NCBI GenBank assembly: GCA_038087035.1
Contig: CP051187.1
Span: forward strand, 2,485,001 to 2,549,000
Origin: Gloeotrichia echinulata CP02
GTDB taxonomy: Bacteria; Cyanobacteriota; Cyanobacteriia; Cyanobacteriales; Nostocaceae
Reading direction: 5' to 3'
Length of the DNA stretch: 64,000 bases
Notes under the pieces: generated by a model
The model's input: the letters and a program-made list of their open reading frames with translations, nothing else
Databases searched by the model: none
Told to the model about the DNA's origin: nothing
Translations under genes and position numbers: made by a program
Part shown: piece by piece, positions 17,158 through 26,087 of the stretch
How the letters are laid out: every line of letters begins with the position of its first letter
Position numbering within the stretch: position 1 is the stretch's first letter

Positions 17158-18747
17158 CTACACCGGACGGTAGACGCGATAGTTAATACTGGGGAAAATA
17201 TTATCCATTAATTCAACTTTTTCCAGCCAACCGCTATCGACTTTACCAGCTTTCACCTCTTCGTAAAGTTTATTAAACCGCATGAGGTGCGATCGCGTTC
17301 TTCTGACTGCATAGGGTACCATTGTTCCCGTCCGCATAATAAACGCCCAGTCAGAAGATTGGGCTAATAGCAGTTCCCGCGCTGCTTGATTCAGCGCCTT
17401 CCATTGCAATTCATCCTCTGGTTCTAGGCGCGAGAGTTCAATCATGCGTTCAGCTGCTTTGTGCAAATGTGGGTAAATCCACCCATTTGTATCATTCAAC
17501 CAATACTCATGGAAACCCTTGAAACCCCAACTCGACTGAGAAGGACGACAAACTTGCTGTGTTGAATTTGTCCGTAGATAATCAGCTAAGTGGGTCATAG
17601 CATAGGTTCCTTGGTCATACCATGACTTGCGGTACAGGTAATCAATGAACCAAGGACCTTCATACCACCAGTGACCAAATAACTCTGCATCATAGGGCGA
17701 AACGATAATTGGCGATCGCCCCATAATTCCGTGTAAATGCTCGGCTTGGCGCTCACGGTTATACATGAAGTTAGCAGCATGTTCTGCTGCTTTTTCCTTT
17801 GCCCAATAAGGGTCATAGAGTGCCTTATCAGATAACCCTAAACCCCGTCCAGTAATTTTATGATACTTAATGCCCGTATTTTTCCGCTGACCATTGGGCA
17901 TGATGTAGGGCTTGATGTACTCATATTCAGCCTCCCAGCCCAAATCTTTGTAAAATTCCCGGTATTCCGCCGCACCAGGATAACCCACCTCTGAGGACCA
18001 TACCTGCTGTGAAGATTCATGGTCACGCCCAAAAGCCGCAACACCAGTTTCGGTAAAAATTGGCGCATAAGTGCCAAACCGAGGACGAGGACGGGCGTAT
18101 AAAATACCATGTCCATCAGTGAGGAAATAGCGCAACCCTGCATCAGCCAACATCCGCTCTACACCTTCATAGTAGGCGCATTCTGGCAACCAAATACCTC
18201 TGGGTGCTTGTCCAAAAGTTTCTTCGTAGTGTTCGCAAGCCACCTGAATTTGTGCCCACACAGCTTGTGGGTACATTTTCATCAGGGGTAGGTAGCCGTG
18301 GGTAGCACCGCAAGTAATGATTTCTAGGTTATTACTGTCTTGGTATTGCTTAAAGGCTGTTACCAAATCGCCTTTATAGTGTTCCCATAATCGACGCGCC
18401 TCGTTAAACTCAGCAGTGTAATGTTCGGCTAAATAACGAAGATGTCCATTATGGATATTACGTTCAGCTTCTAGCTCTATGAGTTCTTCTAGTTGGGCTA
18501 AATGTGCGTCGTAGCGTTCTTGTAGCAGAGGATCTCGAAGCATTGACACCAAAGGCGGTGTCATACTCATTGTAATTTTAAAGTCGATACCGTCTCGCTT
18601 TAAACCCCCGAATACCTTCAATAAGGGAATGTAAGTTTCTGTAATAGCTTCATAGAGCCATTCTTCCTCCAACACATAGTCACTTTCTGGGTGACGGACG
18701 AAGGGTAGATGTGCATGGAGTACAAGCGCGACGTAGCCAATAGCCAT
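17158..18747 (-). CDS. GH57 1,4-alpha-glucan branching enzyme
   Basis: This 529-residue protein is a glycoside hydrolase family 57 enzyme with a DUF1957-type C-terminal helical domain, the architecture of the GH57 branching enzymes. Region 1 is HAHLPFVRHP at 11-20. The expected nucleophile Glu189 is in WLPECAY and the acid/base Asp353 in PYDAELFGHWW. It would form alpha-1,6 branches in glycogen. Length and motifs are complete. It is alone on its transcript as far as can be seen, 360 bases from an invertase gene. Confidence 0.88.
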   Translation of the reverse strand: MAIGYVALVLHAHLPFVRHPESDYVLEEEWLYEAITETYIPLLKVFGGLKRDGIDFKITMSMTPPLVSMLRDPLLQERYDAHLAQLEELIELEAERNIHNGHLRYLAEHYTAEFNEARRLWEHYKGDLVTAFKQYQDSNNLEIITCGATHGYLPLMKMYPQAVWAQIQVACEHYEETFGQAPRGIWLPECAYYEGVERMLADAGLRYFLTDGHGILYARPRPRFGTYAPIFTETGVAAFGRDHESSQQVWSSEVGYPGAAEYREFYKDLGWEAEYEYIKPYIMPNGQRKNTGIKYHKITGRGLGLSDKALYDPYWAKEKAAEHAANFMYNRERQAEHLHGIMGRSPIIVSPYDAELFGHWWYEGPWFIDYLYRKSWYDQGTYAMTHLADYLRTNSTQQVCRPSQSSWGFKGFHEYWLNDTNGWIYPHLHKAAERMIELSRLEPEDELQWKALNQAARELLLAQSSDWAFIMRTGTMVPYAVRRTRSHLMRFNKLYEEVKAGKVDSGWLEKVELMDNIFPSINYRVYRPV

Positions 18748-19107
18748 AATTCTTCCAGGGTGGTTCGTGTGAAGATCCGGTAGGCGGAAATTAACAATAT
18801 TTTAAGACTTTATTGGGATCGTGACATTAGTTAGTGATTTTTTGCTATATCAAGATCACTGGTGAGAGGAATTGCGGTAATAGGTGAAACTAGTGACTGA
18901 GGCTTGTGATGCGATCGCCTGCAAAATCATATCTGTATTCCCTGTAGTAATTTCGCGAAAAACAGTAGACTGGTCTTGGGAAATACTGTACAATGGGGGG
19001 TTGATAAAACCTAATCTGGGTAAACGGTGCGATCGCCTGGCACAGAATAGATATCATAGCCCCCACCCCCCAAGCGAGGAGGGGGTTGGGGGGTGGGGTT
19101 CTTGTAC
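18748..19107. other. Intergenic region with long hairpin
   Basis: No gene. A perfect inverted repeat with 13-base arms (19061-19073 and 19086-19098, ccccaccccccaa / ttggggggtgggg) stands just after the invertase stop codon. It may end transcription on the minus strand, but no T-run follows. Confidence 0.5.
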
Positions 19108-20529
19108 CTAACTCAACAACTCACAAGCCATAAGTTTATTTTCTGGGATAAATTCGTCAAAATTGATTAAAGCTAAATGAGCCGAATTTCGCATGAGTTC
19201 TTTTGCTAATAAGAATCCCGTAATGCTCCAGGTTTGATATCTCCTAGCTTGTTTGCCAATTAATAGCCCCCGCGTACCATCATAATATTCTGGCCATTTA
19301 TCCTGACTCAGACGTATTTCGGCAATTTCAATCGCCAGATTACAAATAGTGTTTCTACCTGTTTTTTGAGCCGCAGCAGCTAAAAACCACAGCAACACTG
19401 GCCAGCTGCCGGCGTTATGATATGACCAGGGTATATTTTTAGGGTCAGAGCCGGTAATAATTTTGTATTCGTGCTTTTCCAAGGCTGGAAAGCAAATTTT
19501 CATGGGCATATCTCCCACCAAATCATCCCATCTTTCATCGATTAAATTCATAATCGCTGCTGATTGTTCTGCGCTGACTAGAGAAGAAATAATCGCCATT
19601 AAATTTCCGAGTGAAAAAAAGCGAGTATCTAGTTGTGATGGACCGACATTACCTGCTAGATAACCACCTTTTTTTGGCAGCCATCTGTCTAATGTAGAAT
19701 AGGGAATTGAGTCGGGATAGATATTAAACTGATTAACTGCACTCTCTCCATATTCTTCACCCCTAAAGTGATAAATTGTATTCAGACGCTGAATATCTAT
19801 CCAATAATGTTGGCGAATATGAGCGCACAAAAGCGGTAAGCGCTTATCAATGGCGATGACAAGTTCTTGATCACCTCCACAAATTAGTAACTCACGAGCT
19901 GCACGCAATGCTGTGTAGAATAAAGCTTGAATTTCCAAAGGATAGCCAAAGATACCCATTCGACGGTCAATCATGCAAGACCCATCTGGAACCAACAATG
20001 TTGGATTCATATCAAACCGAGTCGCCAAGCAGAGTTCCATGATTAACATGATTCCTTCTTGGAATTCCGGCTGCAAAGCAAAATCTAAATCTTTGGTAGC
20101 TTTGACATAAGCGTGCAATAAAATAATCCACCAGAGACAAGAATCAACTGGTGTGACTCTGGCGATCGCATGTTCACCAAAATCTGCTTCTAAATATTCT
20201 TGCCCATATTTGAATACCACTTTGAAACTAGCCGGTATTAAACCTCGTCCTAGTTTATAAGCATTCAATTGCCTTTCTTTTGACTGTAATTTTAATGTCT
20301 CTTCTAGAAAATTGCGGACTATATCTTCTCTACCTTTGAGTAGAAAGAGTAAGGCTGCAGAAACAAAATCTCGGACAAAGCACTGGTCATAATTCAGCGA
20401 ATCTTGTGATTCATCACGGGCTGCTAAAGTGCCAATTGGACGACCTTGATAGTAAATAATCGACTTTTCTAATAATTCCCATGCCTCTGTTTCGATTGGA
20501 TCAACTACTGCGAACTCATCTCGTTTCAT
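19108..20529 (-). CDS. Neutral/alkaline invertase (GH100), first copy
   Basis: This 473-residue protein is a plant-type neutral/alkaline invertase that splits sucrose into glucose and fructose in the cytoplasm. Family landmarks are YYQGRPIGTLAA, NYDQCFVRDFVSAAL, RVTPVDSCLWWIILL, IPYSTLDRWLPKKGGYLAGNVG-like and YYDGTRGLLIGKQARRYQTW. ATG at 20529 was chosen because GGAGTTA lies just upstream, and the same GGAGTTA leader precedes the ATG of the second copy; the upstream GTG (20577) would put this ribosome site inside the coding part. It is closely related to the gene at 21346. Confidence 0.9.
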   Translation of the reverse strand: MKRDEFAVVDPIETEAWELLEKSIIYYQGRPIGTLAARDESQDSLNYDQCFVRDFVSAALLFLLKGREDIVRNFLEETLKLQSKERQLNAYKLGRGLIPASFKVVFKYGQEYLEADFGEHAIARVTPVDSCLWWIILLHAYVKATKDLDFALQPEFQEGIMLIMELCLATRFDMNPTLLVPDGSCMIDRRMGIFGYPLEIQALFYTALRAARELLICGGDQELVIAIDKRLPLLCAHIRQHYWIDIQRLNTIYHFRGEEYGESAVNQFNIYPDSIPYSTLDRWLPKKGGYLAGNVGPSQLDTRFFSLGNLMAIISSLVSAEQSAAIMNLIDERWDDLVGDMPMKICFPALEKHEYKIITGSDPKNIPWSYHNAGSWPVLLWFLAAAAQKTGRNTICNLAIEIAEIRLSQDKWPEYYDGTRGLLIGKQARRYQTWSITGFLLAKELMRNSAHLALINFDEFIPENKLMACELLS

Positions 20530-20944
20530 TGCTAGACTAACTCCATTTTGATGTGGTTTTTGCAGTAGATGCCCCACACTTCCATACTCTTAGTTTTGCT
20601 AAAGGAAATACAGATATTTGGTAGTAAATATAGAATGCTCCCATACTCGTAGTACCGCTTTACCGCATTGCAGCTTAGGCACTAAAACACTACTACGAAC
20701 TTTTCACTTTTTTAGTTCCCGCACCCGCCTAAATATTGAGTCTCGAATCATACGAAATAGTCAAGTATCTGTAGGCTAGGCAATGCCAAGCAAAACCTGG
20801 ATGTGGTGGGCAATACCCACCCTACGTGTATTTCAAAAATCAAATATCAATCCTATAGCAAGGGAAACTAAGGGTTTTTGGCGTTGTTCGATGATCTTCC
20901 GGGGCGCAAGGCCTTGCGCCCCTACATAGCCAAATGGGTCTTAC

Positions 20945-21074
20945 CCCAATACAGTTCAGTTAGGCTCTAATGATATACACTGTAGGGGCACGGCACGAAT
21001 AAAATTGTCATTAGAAGAAAAAATTTTGGATGCCGTGCCCCTACGACAATTTTCCTTAACTGAACTGTATTGGG
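20945..21074. mobile_element. 130-bp MITE-like element with flanking direct repeats
   Basis: Inverted ends caatacagttcagtta / taactgaactgtattg enclose a second inverted pair (gtaggggcacggca / tgccgtgcccctac). The 12-base sequence gggtcttacccc flanks it on both sides, overlapping the ends, and may be a target duplication. Confidence 0.65.
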
Positions 21075-21219
21075 TCTTACCCCCTAATCGCCAGCAGCAT
21101 CCTGACTGTGGTGGCTAGGATGATTAATTGCCTATTCATGATCTGAGTGGCTCACATCCGCCTTGATATATAAAATTATACATTATTATTTGATGGCTGA
21201 CATTGATTTTCACAATACC

Positions 21220-21251
21220 AAAAGCCCCCTATAACAACAAGGGGGCTTTTA
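21220..21251 (-). terminator. Terminator of the second invertase
   Basis: Arms aaaagccccct / agggggctttt with an 11-base loop lie 95 bases after the stop codon of the minus-strand gene; T-rich on the minus strand. Confidence 0.7.
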
Positions 21252-21345
21252 AATCAGCATTAATCGACGATAATTGGCTTGACTTACTAAATTACTGTAC
21301 GCATCAAGACATTTACCAGGTATTTATGTATACTCAAAATCTTGA

Positions 21346-22794
21346 CTATCGAGACAGATAAGAGTCTACACTGCGGATTTCAAACTCACAAGCTCTAGAA
21401 ACCACTTCTGGGGGTAATTTACCAAAACTGACTAATGGTAAATAAGAGGGGTTCTTGATCAACTCTTTTGCCAATAAGAAACCAGTAATAGTCCAGGTTT
21501 GATATTTTCTAGCTTGTTTACCAATCAATCGCCCTCTTTTACCATCATAATATTCTGGCCATTCATCTTCAATCAGGCGTGTTTGAGAAATTTCAATAGC
21601 CTTTTGGATGAGATTTGTTCTGTTAGTTTTCACAGCCGATGCTGCCAACATCCACATTAACACAGGCCAACTGCCACCATTATGATAAGACCAAGGTATA
21701 TTTTTTGGATCACATCCAGTGACAATTTTATATTCCTCATTTTCTAAGGCTGGGAAACAGATTTTCATTGGCATATCTCCTACCAAATCATCCCATCTTT
21801 CATCAATGAGATTCATAATTGCTTGTGACTGTTCTTCACTAGCAAGGTCAGAAATAATAGCCATTAAATTTCCCAGAGAAAAGAAGCGAGTATCTAGCTG
21901 GGATGGTCCAACATTGCCGGCAAGATAACCACCTTTTATAGGTAGCCACTTATCCAATTCATAATAAGGAAGGGAATCAGCATATATATTGAAAAGATTA
22001 ACAGCCGTTTTGCCATACTCTTCACTCTTGAAACGATAAATAGCATTGAGGCGATTAATATCTATCCAATAATGTTGACGAATATGAGCGCATAAAAGAG
22101 GTAAGCGGTTATCAATTGCGGCGACAACATCTTGATTACCTTCACAAATCAGCATTTCGCGAGAAGCACGCAATGCCGTATAGAATAAAACCTGAAGTTC
22201 TAGAGGATGACCATATATACCCATCCGACGGTCAATCATACAAGCGCCATCTGGAACCAATAGCGTTGGGTACATATCAAATCGATTCGCCAAACAGATT
22301 TCCATAATTAACCTGATACCATTTTGGAATTCAGGTTCATAGGCTAGAGAATAATCATCTGTAGCGACAACATAAGCACGCAATAAAATAATCCACCAGA
22401 GACAAGAATCAACTGGTGTAACTCTGGCGATCGCATGTTCACCAAAATCTGCTTCTAAATATTCTTCACCATTTGATAATACCACTTTAAAGCTAGCGGG
22501 GATTAAACCTCGACCAGGCTTATAAGCATCTAATGCTCTTTCTTTAGGCTGTAACTTTAGGGTTTCTTCTAGAAAATTACGGACAATATCTGTTCTACCT
22601 TTAATCAGAAAAATTAGAGCAGATGATACAAAATCCCGGACAAAGCATTGGTCATAATTCAGAGCCTCTACAGATTCATCATAGGCGGCTAGAGTGCCAA
22701 TAGGACGCCCTTGATAATAGAGAATGGATTTTTCGAGTGTTTTCCAAGCTTCCTCTTCTATTTTTTCAGATGTCAGCAGTTCATTTAGTTGCAT
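21346..22794 (-). CDS. Neutral/alkaline invertase (GH100), second copy
   Basis: This 482-residue protein is a paralogue of the preceding invertase with the same landmarks (YYQGRPIGTLAA, NYDQCFVRDFVSSAL, VTPVDSCLWWIILL, YYDGKRGRLIGKQARKYQTW). Cyanobacteria of the Anabaena group also have two such enzymes. It extends a few residues further at the C terminus than the first copy. ATG at 22794 follows GGAGTTATTCTGGCG, parallel to the other gene. The two genes are 816 bases apart with separate upstream regions, so they may be regulated independently. Confidence 0.9.
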   Translation of the reverse strand: MQLNELLTSEKIEEEAWKTLEKSILYYQGRPIGTLAAYDESVEALNYDQCFVRDFVSSALIFLIKGRTDIVRNFLEETLKLQPKERALDAYKPGRGLIPASFKVVLSNGEEYLEADFGEHAIARVTPVDSCLWWIILLRAYVVATDDYSLAYEPEFQNGIRLIMEICLANRFDMYPTLLVPDGACMIDRRMGIYGHPLELQVLFYTALRASREMLICEGNQDVVAAIDNRLPLLCAHIRQHYWIDINRLNAIYRFKSEEYGKTAVNLFNIYADSLPYYELDKWLPIKGGYLAGNVGPSQLDTRFFSLGNLMAIISDLASEEQSQAIMNLIDERWDDLVGDMPMKICFPALENEEYKIVTGCDPKNIPWSYHNGGSWPVLMWMLAASAVKTNRTNLIQKAIEISQTRLIEDEWPEYYDGKRGRLIGKQARKYQTWTITGFLLAKELIKNPSYLPLVSFGKLPPEVVSRACEFEIRSVDSYLSR

Positions 22795-24113
22795 CGCCAG
22801 AATAACTCCATGAGTATTGTACATTTATGGTAGATGCGCCCTGAGTGATTATTTTTGCTGTTCTGATCATATCAAAAAAGATTTTTGAACTAGCAAATAT
22901 AATATCGCGGAAAATTCATCCAGAAATAACAGATCAAGCTGCTAATTTATTCGCAGCTTAATTGACAGTTAATCTGATGTTAACCAATTATTCTCTCAGT
23001 GAATTACAACCCTTGTTGTCCACCTCAAGCAATAACAGAATTTCTCTAAACAGTTTCGTCCGATATATTATTATTTTTTGGATTATTCATAGCTCCGCTT
23101 TCATGTGCGGAACCTTTGCTATGACAAAAACAATAAATCGTCCTTACCGTTCATGCTTGGTGTCAAATCCTAATTATTTGCCGTATTTCTAGTTAATTCG
23201 GATTTGTGATCGAAACTCAAATCAATTTATTCCCCTATAAATTAATAATTTATAACGTTTTCTCAGAATATGCAATATGGATGCTTTGATAATTTTTCCT
23301 GTCAAGACCTCTAAAGGGGTATATATTTTACTTTAATCACTCCTGAAACCACGAGCTTTTAGAAGTAAAGTGGCATCCATAAAAGCAAACAAGAGTAATA
23401 TCGATAAAGCCTTTGTGCCTCGCTTCACAAAGAAACAACAAGTAAAAGGTGTGAAAATAAAGTAATATTTGGAACCATAGCAAAACCTGAAAAATTGTAG
23501 TTAAAAAATCGTAACCAAGCAGGCGAAAAATTGAGTATTATTGCTCTAGTGAAACCAGGGCTGAGTGCGATAACATCCTTTAGGGGTATTAGCTAATATC
23601 TCCTCTTATTTGTGCAGAATATAATATTCTCAACATTGCTTCGACAATATCTGTAACTGAATACACAAATTTCTGCCTTGGTCAAAGGTAGTAGGTATTT
23701 TGGCATAGGCGATAGCTTTTAGATTGATCACGGTAAACCAGTAGTGACGCTATGGGATGGAAAAAAGTTCCCAGCATCCTAGGTTGGCGAAGGGTGAGTT
23801 AATTTATTGATTAACATTGATGAAGTTGTTAGCATTCAATTGTTCCTGTGTAGCGCATCCTGTAAAGTCCCATAAGTTTATCTGAGTAGCCTTATTACCC
23901 AGAGCATAGACTAATTAATACTTTTGCGTCTTCGTAAAAATTACTTAAGCCTTGACCTTTCCTTTTAATCCTACTTCAGAAAAATCTCAGTACAATATTT
24001 GATTAATTCGTAGGTAATAAAATTAGGCAAAACTCCGCGTTACTTTGCGTTTACCTTGCGTTCCTCTGCGTTTAAAAACATTATGATTTTACGCAAAGCT
24101 GTACTTAGCTATC
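22795..24113. other. 1.3-kb stretch without a supported gene
   Basis: AT-rich, with short frames only and none with family features. Small hairpins occur (for example cctttgtg..cacaaagaaa near 23410). Tracts like ctttgcgtttaccttgcg near 24040 are of the repeat type seen at 26000. It could hold an RNA gene or a decayed region; nothing can be assigned. Confidence 0.4.
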
Positions 24114-24293
24114 TTAAATTGGCATGACCTCCCCATCTTCCAGCTTATCAGCCAAAACCCGCAGCGCTAAAGCTTGAACCCTAGCAACAGCCTCCTCCCT
24201 AGTCAGCCCATAAGCCAGCACGCCAGGAAAATCGACCAAATCAGCCAGAAAGCCTCCGTCCTCTTCTTATTCAATCTCAATAGTCAACTTCAT
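24114..24293 (-). pseudogene. HicB-like antitoxin gene with early in-frame stop
   Basis: The frame reads MKLTIEIE, TAA (24267-24269), EEDGGFLADLVDFPGVLAYG, then LTREEAVARVQALALRVLAD and a short end. This is the single-domain HicB-like pattern (usual REEDG.W.AEV.D.PGV.AYG). Only codon 9 is altered, so it is a recent nonsense change. No HicA partner adjoins it. Confidence 0.7.
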
Positions 24294-24348
24294 AGCTCGT
24301 AAAGGTATGGTAATAAAAGCGAAGCCTGGATAAAACAAGAAATTTGAT

Positions 24349-25551
24349 ATGACCTCAGTTAATTCTAGCAAGCACAAAAAAGCCAGAGCCTTAAAACCCA
24401 CCAGCCGCCGACCAGCCAAAGAACTGTGTAGCGAGTGCGGACTGTGCGATACATACTACATCCACTACGTCAAAGAAGCCTGCGCCTTCATCAATCAACA
24501 AATCGACGAACTCGAAACACAAACCCACACCCGAAAGCGGAACCTCGACAACCCCGATGAACTTTACTTTGGTGTTCATCAAGACATGATAGCAGCGCAG
24601 AAACAGCAGCCCATAGAAGGCGCCCAGTGGACAGGAATTGTCAGCAGCATAGCCATTGAAATGCTGAATCGCGGCATAGTCGAAGGCGTTGTCTGCGTGC
24701 AGAACACCAAAGAAGACCGCTTTAGTCCCATGCCAGTCATCGCCCGTACCCCCGAAGAAATACTAGCAGCCAGAGTAAACAAACCAACCCTATCCCCCAA
24801 CCTTTCCGTATTAGAACAGATAGAAAAATCGGGGATGAAGCGGCTACTAGTCATAGGCGTTGGTTGCCAAATCCAGGCACTCAGAGCCGTAGAAAAACAA
24901 CTAGGCTTAGAAAAACTCTACGTTTTAGGTACACCATGCGTAGATAACGTCACCCGCGCCGGACTGCAAAAATTTCTAGAAACCACCAGCCGCTCACCCG
25001 ATACCGTAGTGCATTACGAATTCATGCAAGACTTCCGAGTACACTTCAAACATGAAGATGGCTCCACAGAAACCGTACCCTTCTTTGGCTTAAAAACCAA
25101 CAAACTCAAAGATGTCTTTGCCCCCTCCTGCATGAGTTGCTTCGATTACGTCAACTCCCTAGCCGATTTAGTAGTTGGCTATATGGGCGCCCCCTTCGGC
25201 TGGCAATGGATTGTAGTCAGAAACGATACAGGCAAAGAAATGCTGGACTTAGTAAAAGACCAACTAGACACCCAGCCAGTCATGTCCCAAGGGAACCGGA
25301 AAGAAGCCGTACAGCAAAGCATACCCGCCTATGATAAAGCCGTCACCTTGCCAATGTGGGCAGCAAAACTCATGGGTGTCGTGATTGAGAAAATTGGCCC
25401 CAAGGGTTTGGAATATGCGCGGTTTTCCATAGATTCTCACTTTACGCGGAATTATTTGTATGTCAAGCGGAATCATCCAGAGAAATTAGCAGCGCATGTG
25501 CCGGAGTTTGCCAAGCGGATTGTTGGGCAGTATAAGCTACCAAAGGAATAG
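24349..25551 (+). CDS. bciB: Ferredoxin-dependent 3,8-divinyl chlorophyllide reductase BciB
   Basis: This 400-residue protein belongs to the F420-hydrogenase/dehydrogenase beta-subunit family, with the cysteine cluster CSECGLCDTYY at about residues 27-37, GVGCQIQALRAV at about 174-185, and CMSC at about 262. It matches the cyanobacterial BciB (slr1923-like) that reduces the 8-vinyl group in chlorophyll synthesis using ferredoxin, [4Fe-4S] clusters and FAD. The related hydroxymethyl-chlorophyll reductase of plants is an alternative, but bciB is the usual role in cyanobacteria. Start ATG at 24349. Confidence 0.88.
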   Translation: MTSVNSSKHKKARALKPTSRRPAKELCSECGLCDTYYIHYVKEACAFINQQIDELETQTHTRKRNLDNPDELYFGVHQDMIAAQKQQPIEGAQWTGIVSSIAIEMLNRGIVEGVVCVQNTKEDRFSPMPVIARTPEEILAARVNKPTLSPNLSVLEQIEKSGMKRLLVIGVGCQIQALRAVEKQLGLEKLYVLGTPCVDNVTRAGLQKFLETTSRSPDTVVHYEFMQDFRVHFKHEDGSTETVPFFGLKTNKLKDVFAPSCMSCFDYVNSLADLVVGYMGAPFGWQWIVVRNDTGKEMLDLVKDQLDTQPVMSQGNRKEAVQQSIPAYDKAVTLPMWAAKLMGVVIEKIGPKGLEYARFSIDSHFTRNYLYVKRNHPEKLAAHVPEFAKRIVGQYKLPKE

Positions 25552-25582
25552 CTCACGCAGAGGCGCAGAGGCGCAAAGAAAG

Positions 25583-25972
25583 ATGAATGAGAATGAAATT
25601 GCAAAGGAGATTGTTGATGCTGCTTACAAAGTTCACACGACTTTGGGGCCTGGGTTGTTGGAATCTGTTTATCAGAAAGTGATGGAATATGAGCTAGGGA
25701 AGCGAGGATTGCGGGTAGAAGCCGAACTCCCCATACCCGTTGTTTACCGAAAGTTTGGGTCTAGAGCCGCCGTTCGGAGACGGCTTTTTGGTAAAATAGT
25801 GGCAACAGGCAGGGCATTGTCTGTCGGGCTAGGTGATGTAAGACGGGCTATGCCTGCAATTGCTGTTTGACCCCAGAATCCCCACGCCTTTAGGCTGGGG
25901 AGTATGTCAATCATCAACTTTGGCGCCTTCTTGATCAAAGACGGTATCTCACGGGTTGTGAATGGCCTATAA
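25583..25972 (+). pseudogene. GxxExxY family gene broken by an IS605-type element
   Basis: The 5' part (25583-25747) encodes MNENEIAKEIVDAAYKVH, TTLGPGLLESVYQKVMEYEL and ends PIPVVY, the N-terminal half of GxxExxY proteins (PD-(D/E)XK-like fold). The 3' part (about 25911-25972) encodes IINFGAFLIKDGISRVVNGL and stop, the family C terminus. Between them lies a 163-bp element, and about 50 central residues that should hold the catalytic part are missing. The frame runs on through the element to 25870, giving an aberrant 95-residue product. Confidence 0.85.
25748..25910 (+). mobile_element. Non-autonomous IS200/IS605-type element in the GxxExxY gene
   Basis: It follows TTAC (25744-25747), has hairpin gagccgcc..ggcggct-like near its left end, carries the last codons of a tnpB (VGLGDVRRAMPAIAV) and ends ctggggagtatgtcaa. 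It is parallel to 3608-3774, and its right end resembles that of the intact element at 9646. Confidence 0.85.
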
Positions 25973-25974
25973 AC

Positions 25975-26087
25975 ATCTCACATCAAAGACGCAAAGACTC
26001 CCTAACTCTTTCCTTTGCGTCTTTGCGCCTTCTCTACGTTCGCGTAGCGTGTCGAAGACAGACGCTGCGCGAATGCGTGAGAAAATC
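25975..26087. repeat. Dispersed palindromic repeat cluster
   Basis: Short direct and inverted units (gacgcaaagac, ctttgcgtctttgcg, ctacgttcgcgtagcg, gacgctgcgcgaatgcg) lie between the broken GxxExxY gene and the PLP enzyme. They are typical Nostocales intergenic repeats. Confidence 0.5.

Larger units (their letters stand above)
20530..21345. other. Intergenic region between the invertases
   Basis: No gene seen. It holds a gggcgcaaggccttgcgccc palindrome (about 20900-20922), a 130-bp inverted-repeat element and the terminator of the second invertase. Confidence 0.5.

Noticed and set aside
22962..23192. Plus-strand frame of 76 codons in the large gap
   Set aside because: Composition is not protein-like and no family pattern is visible.
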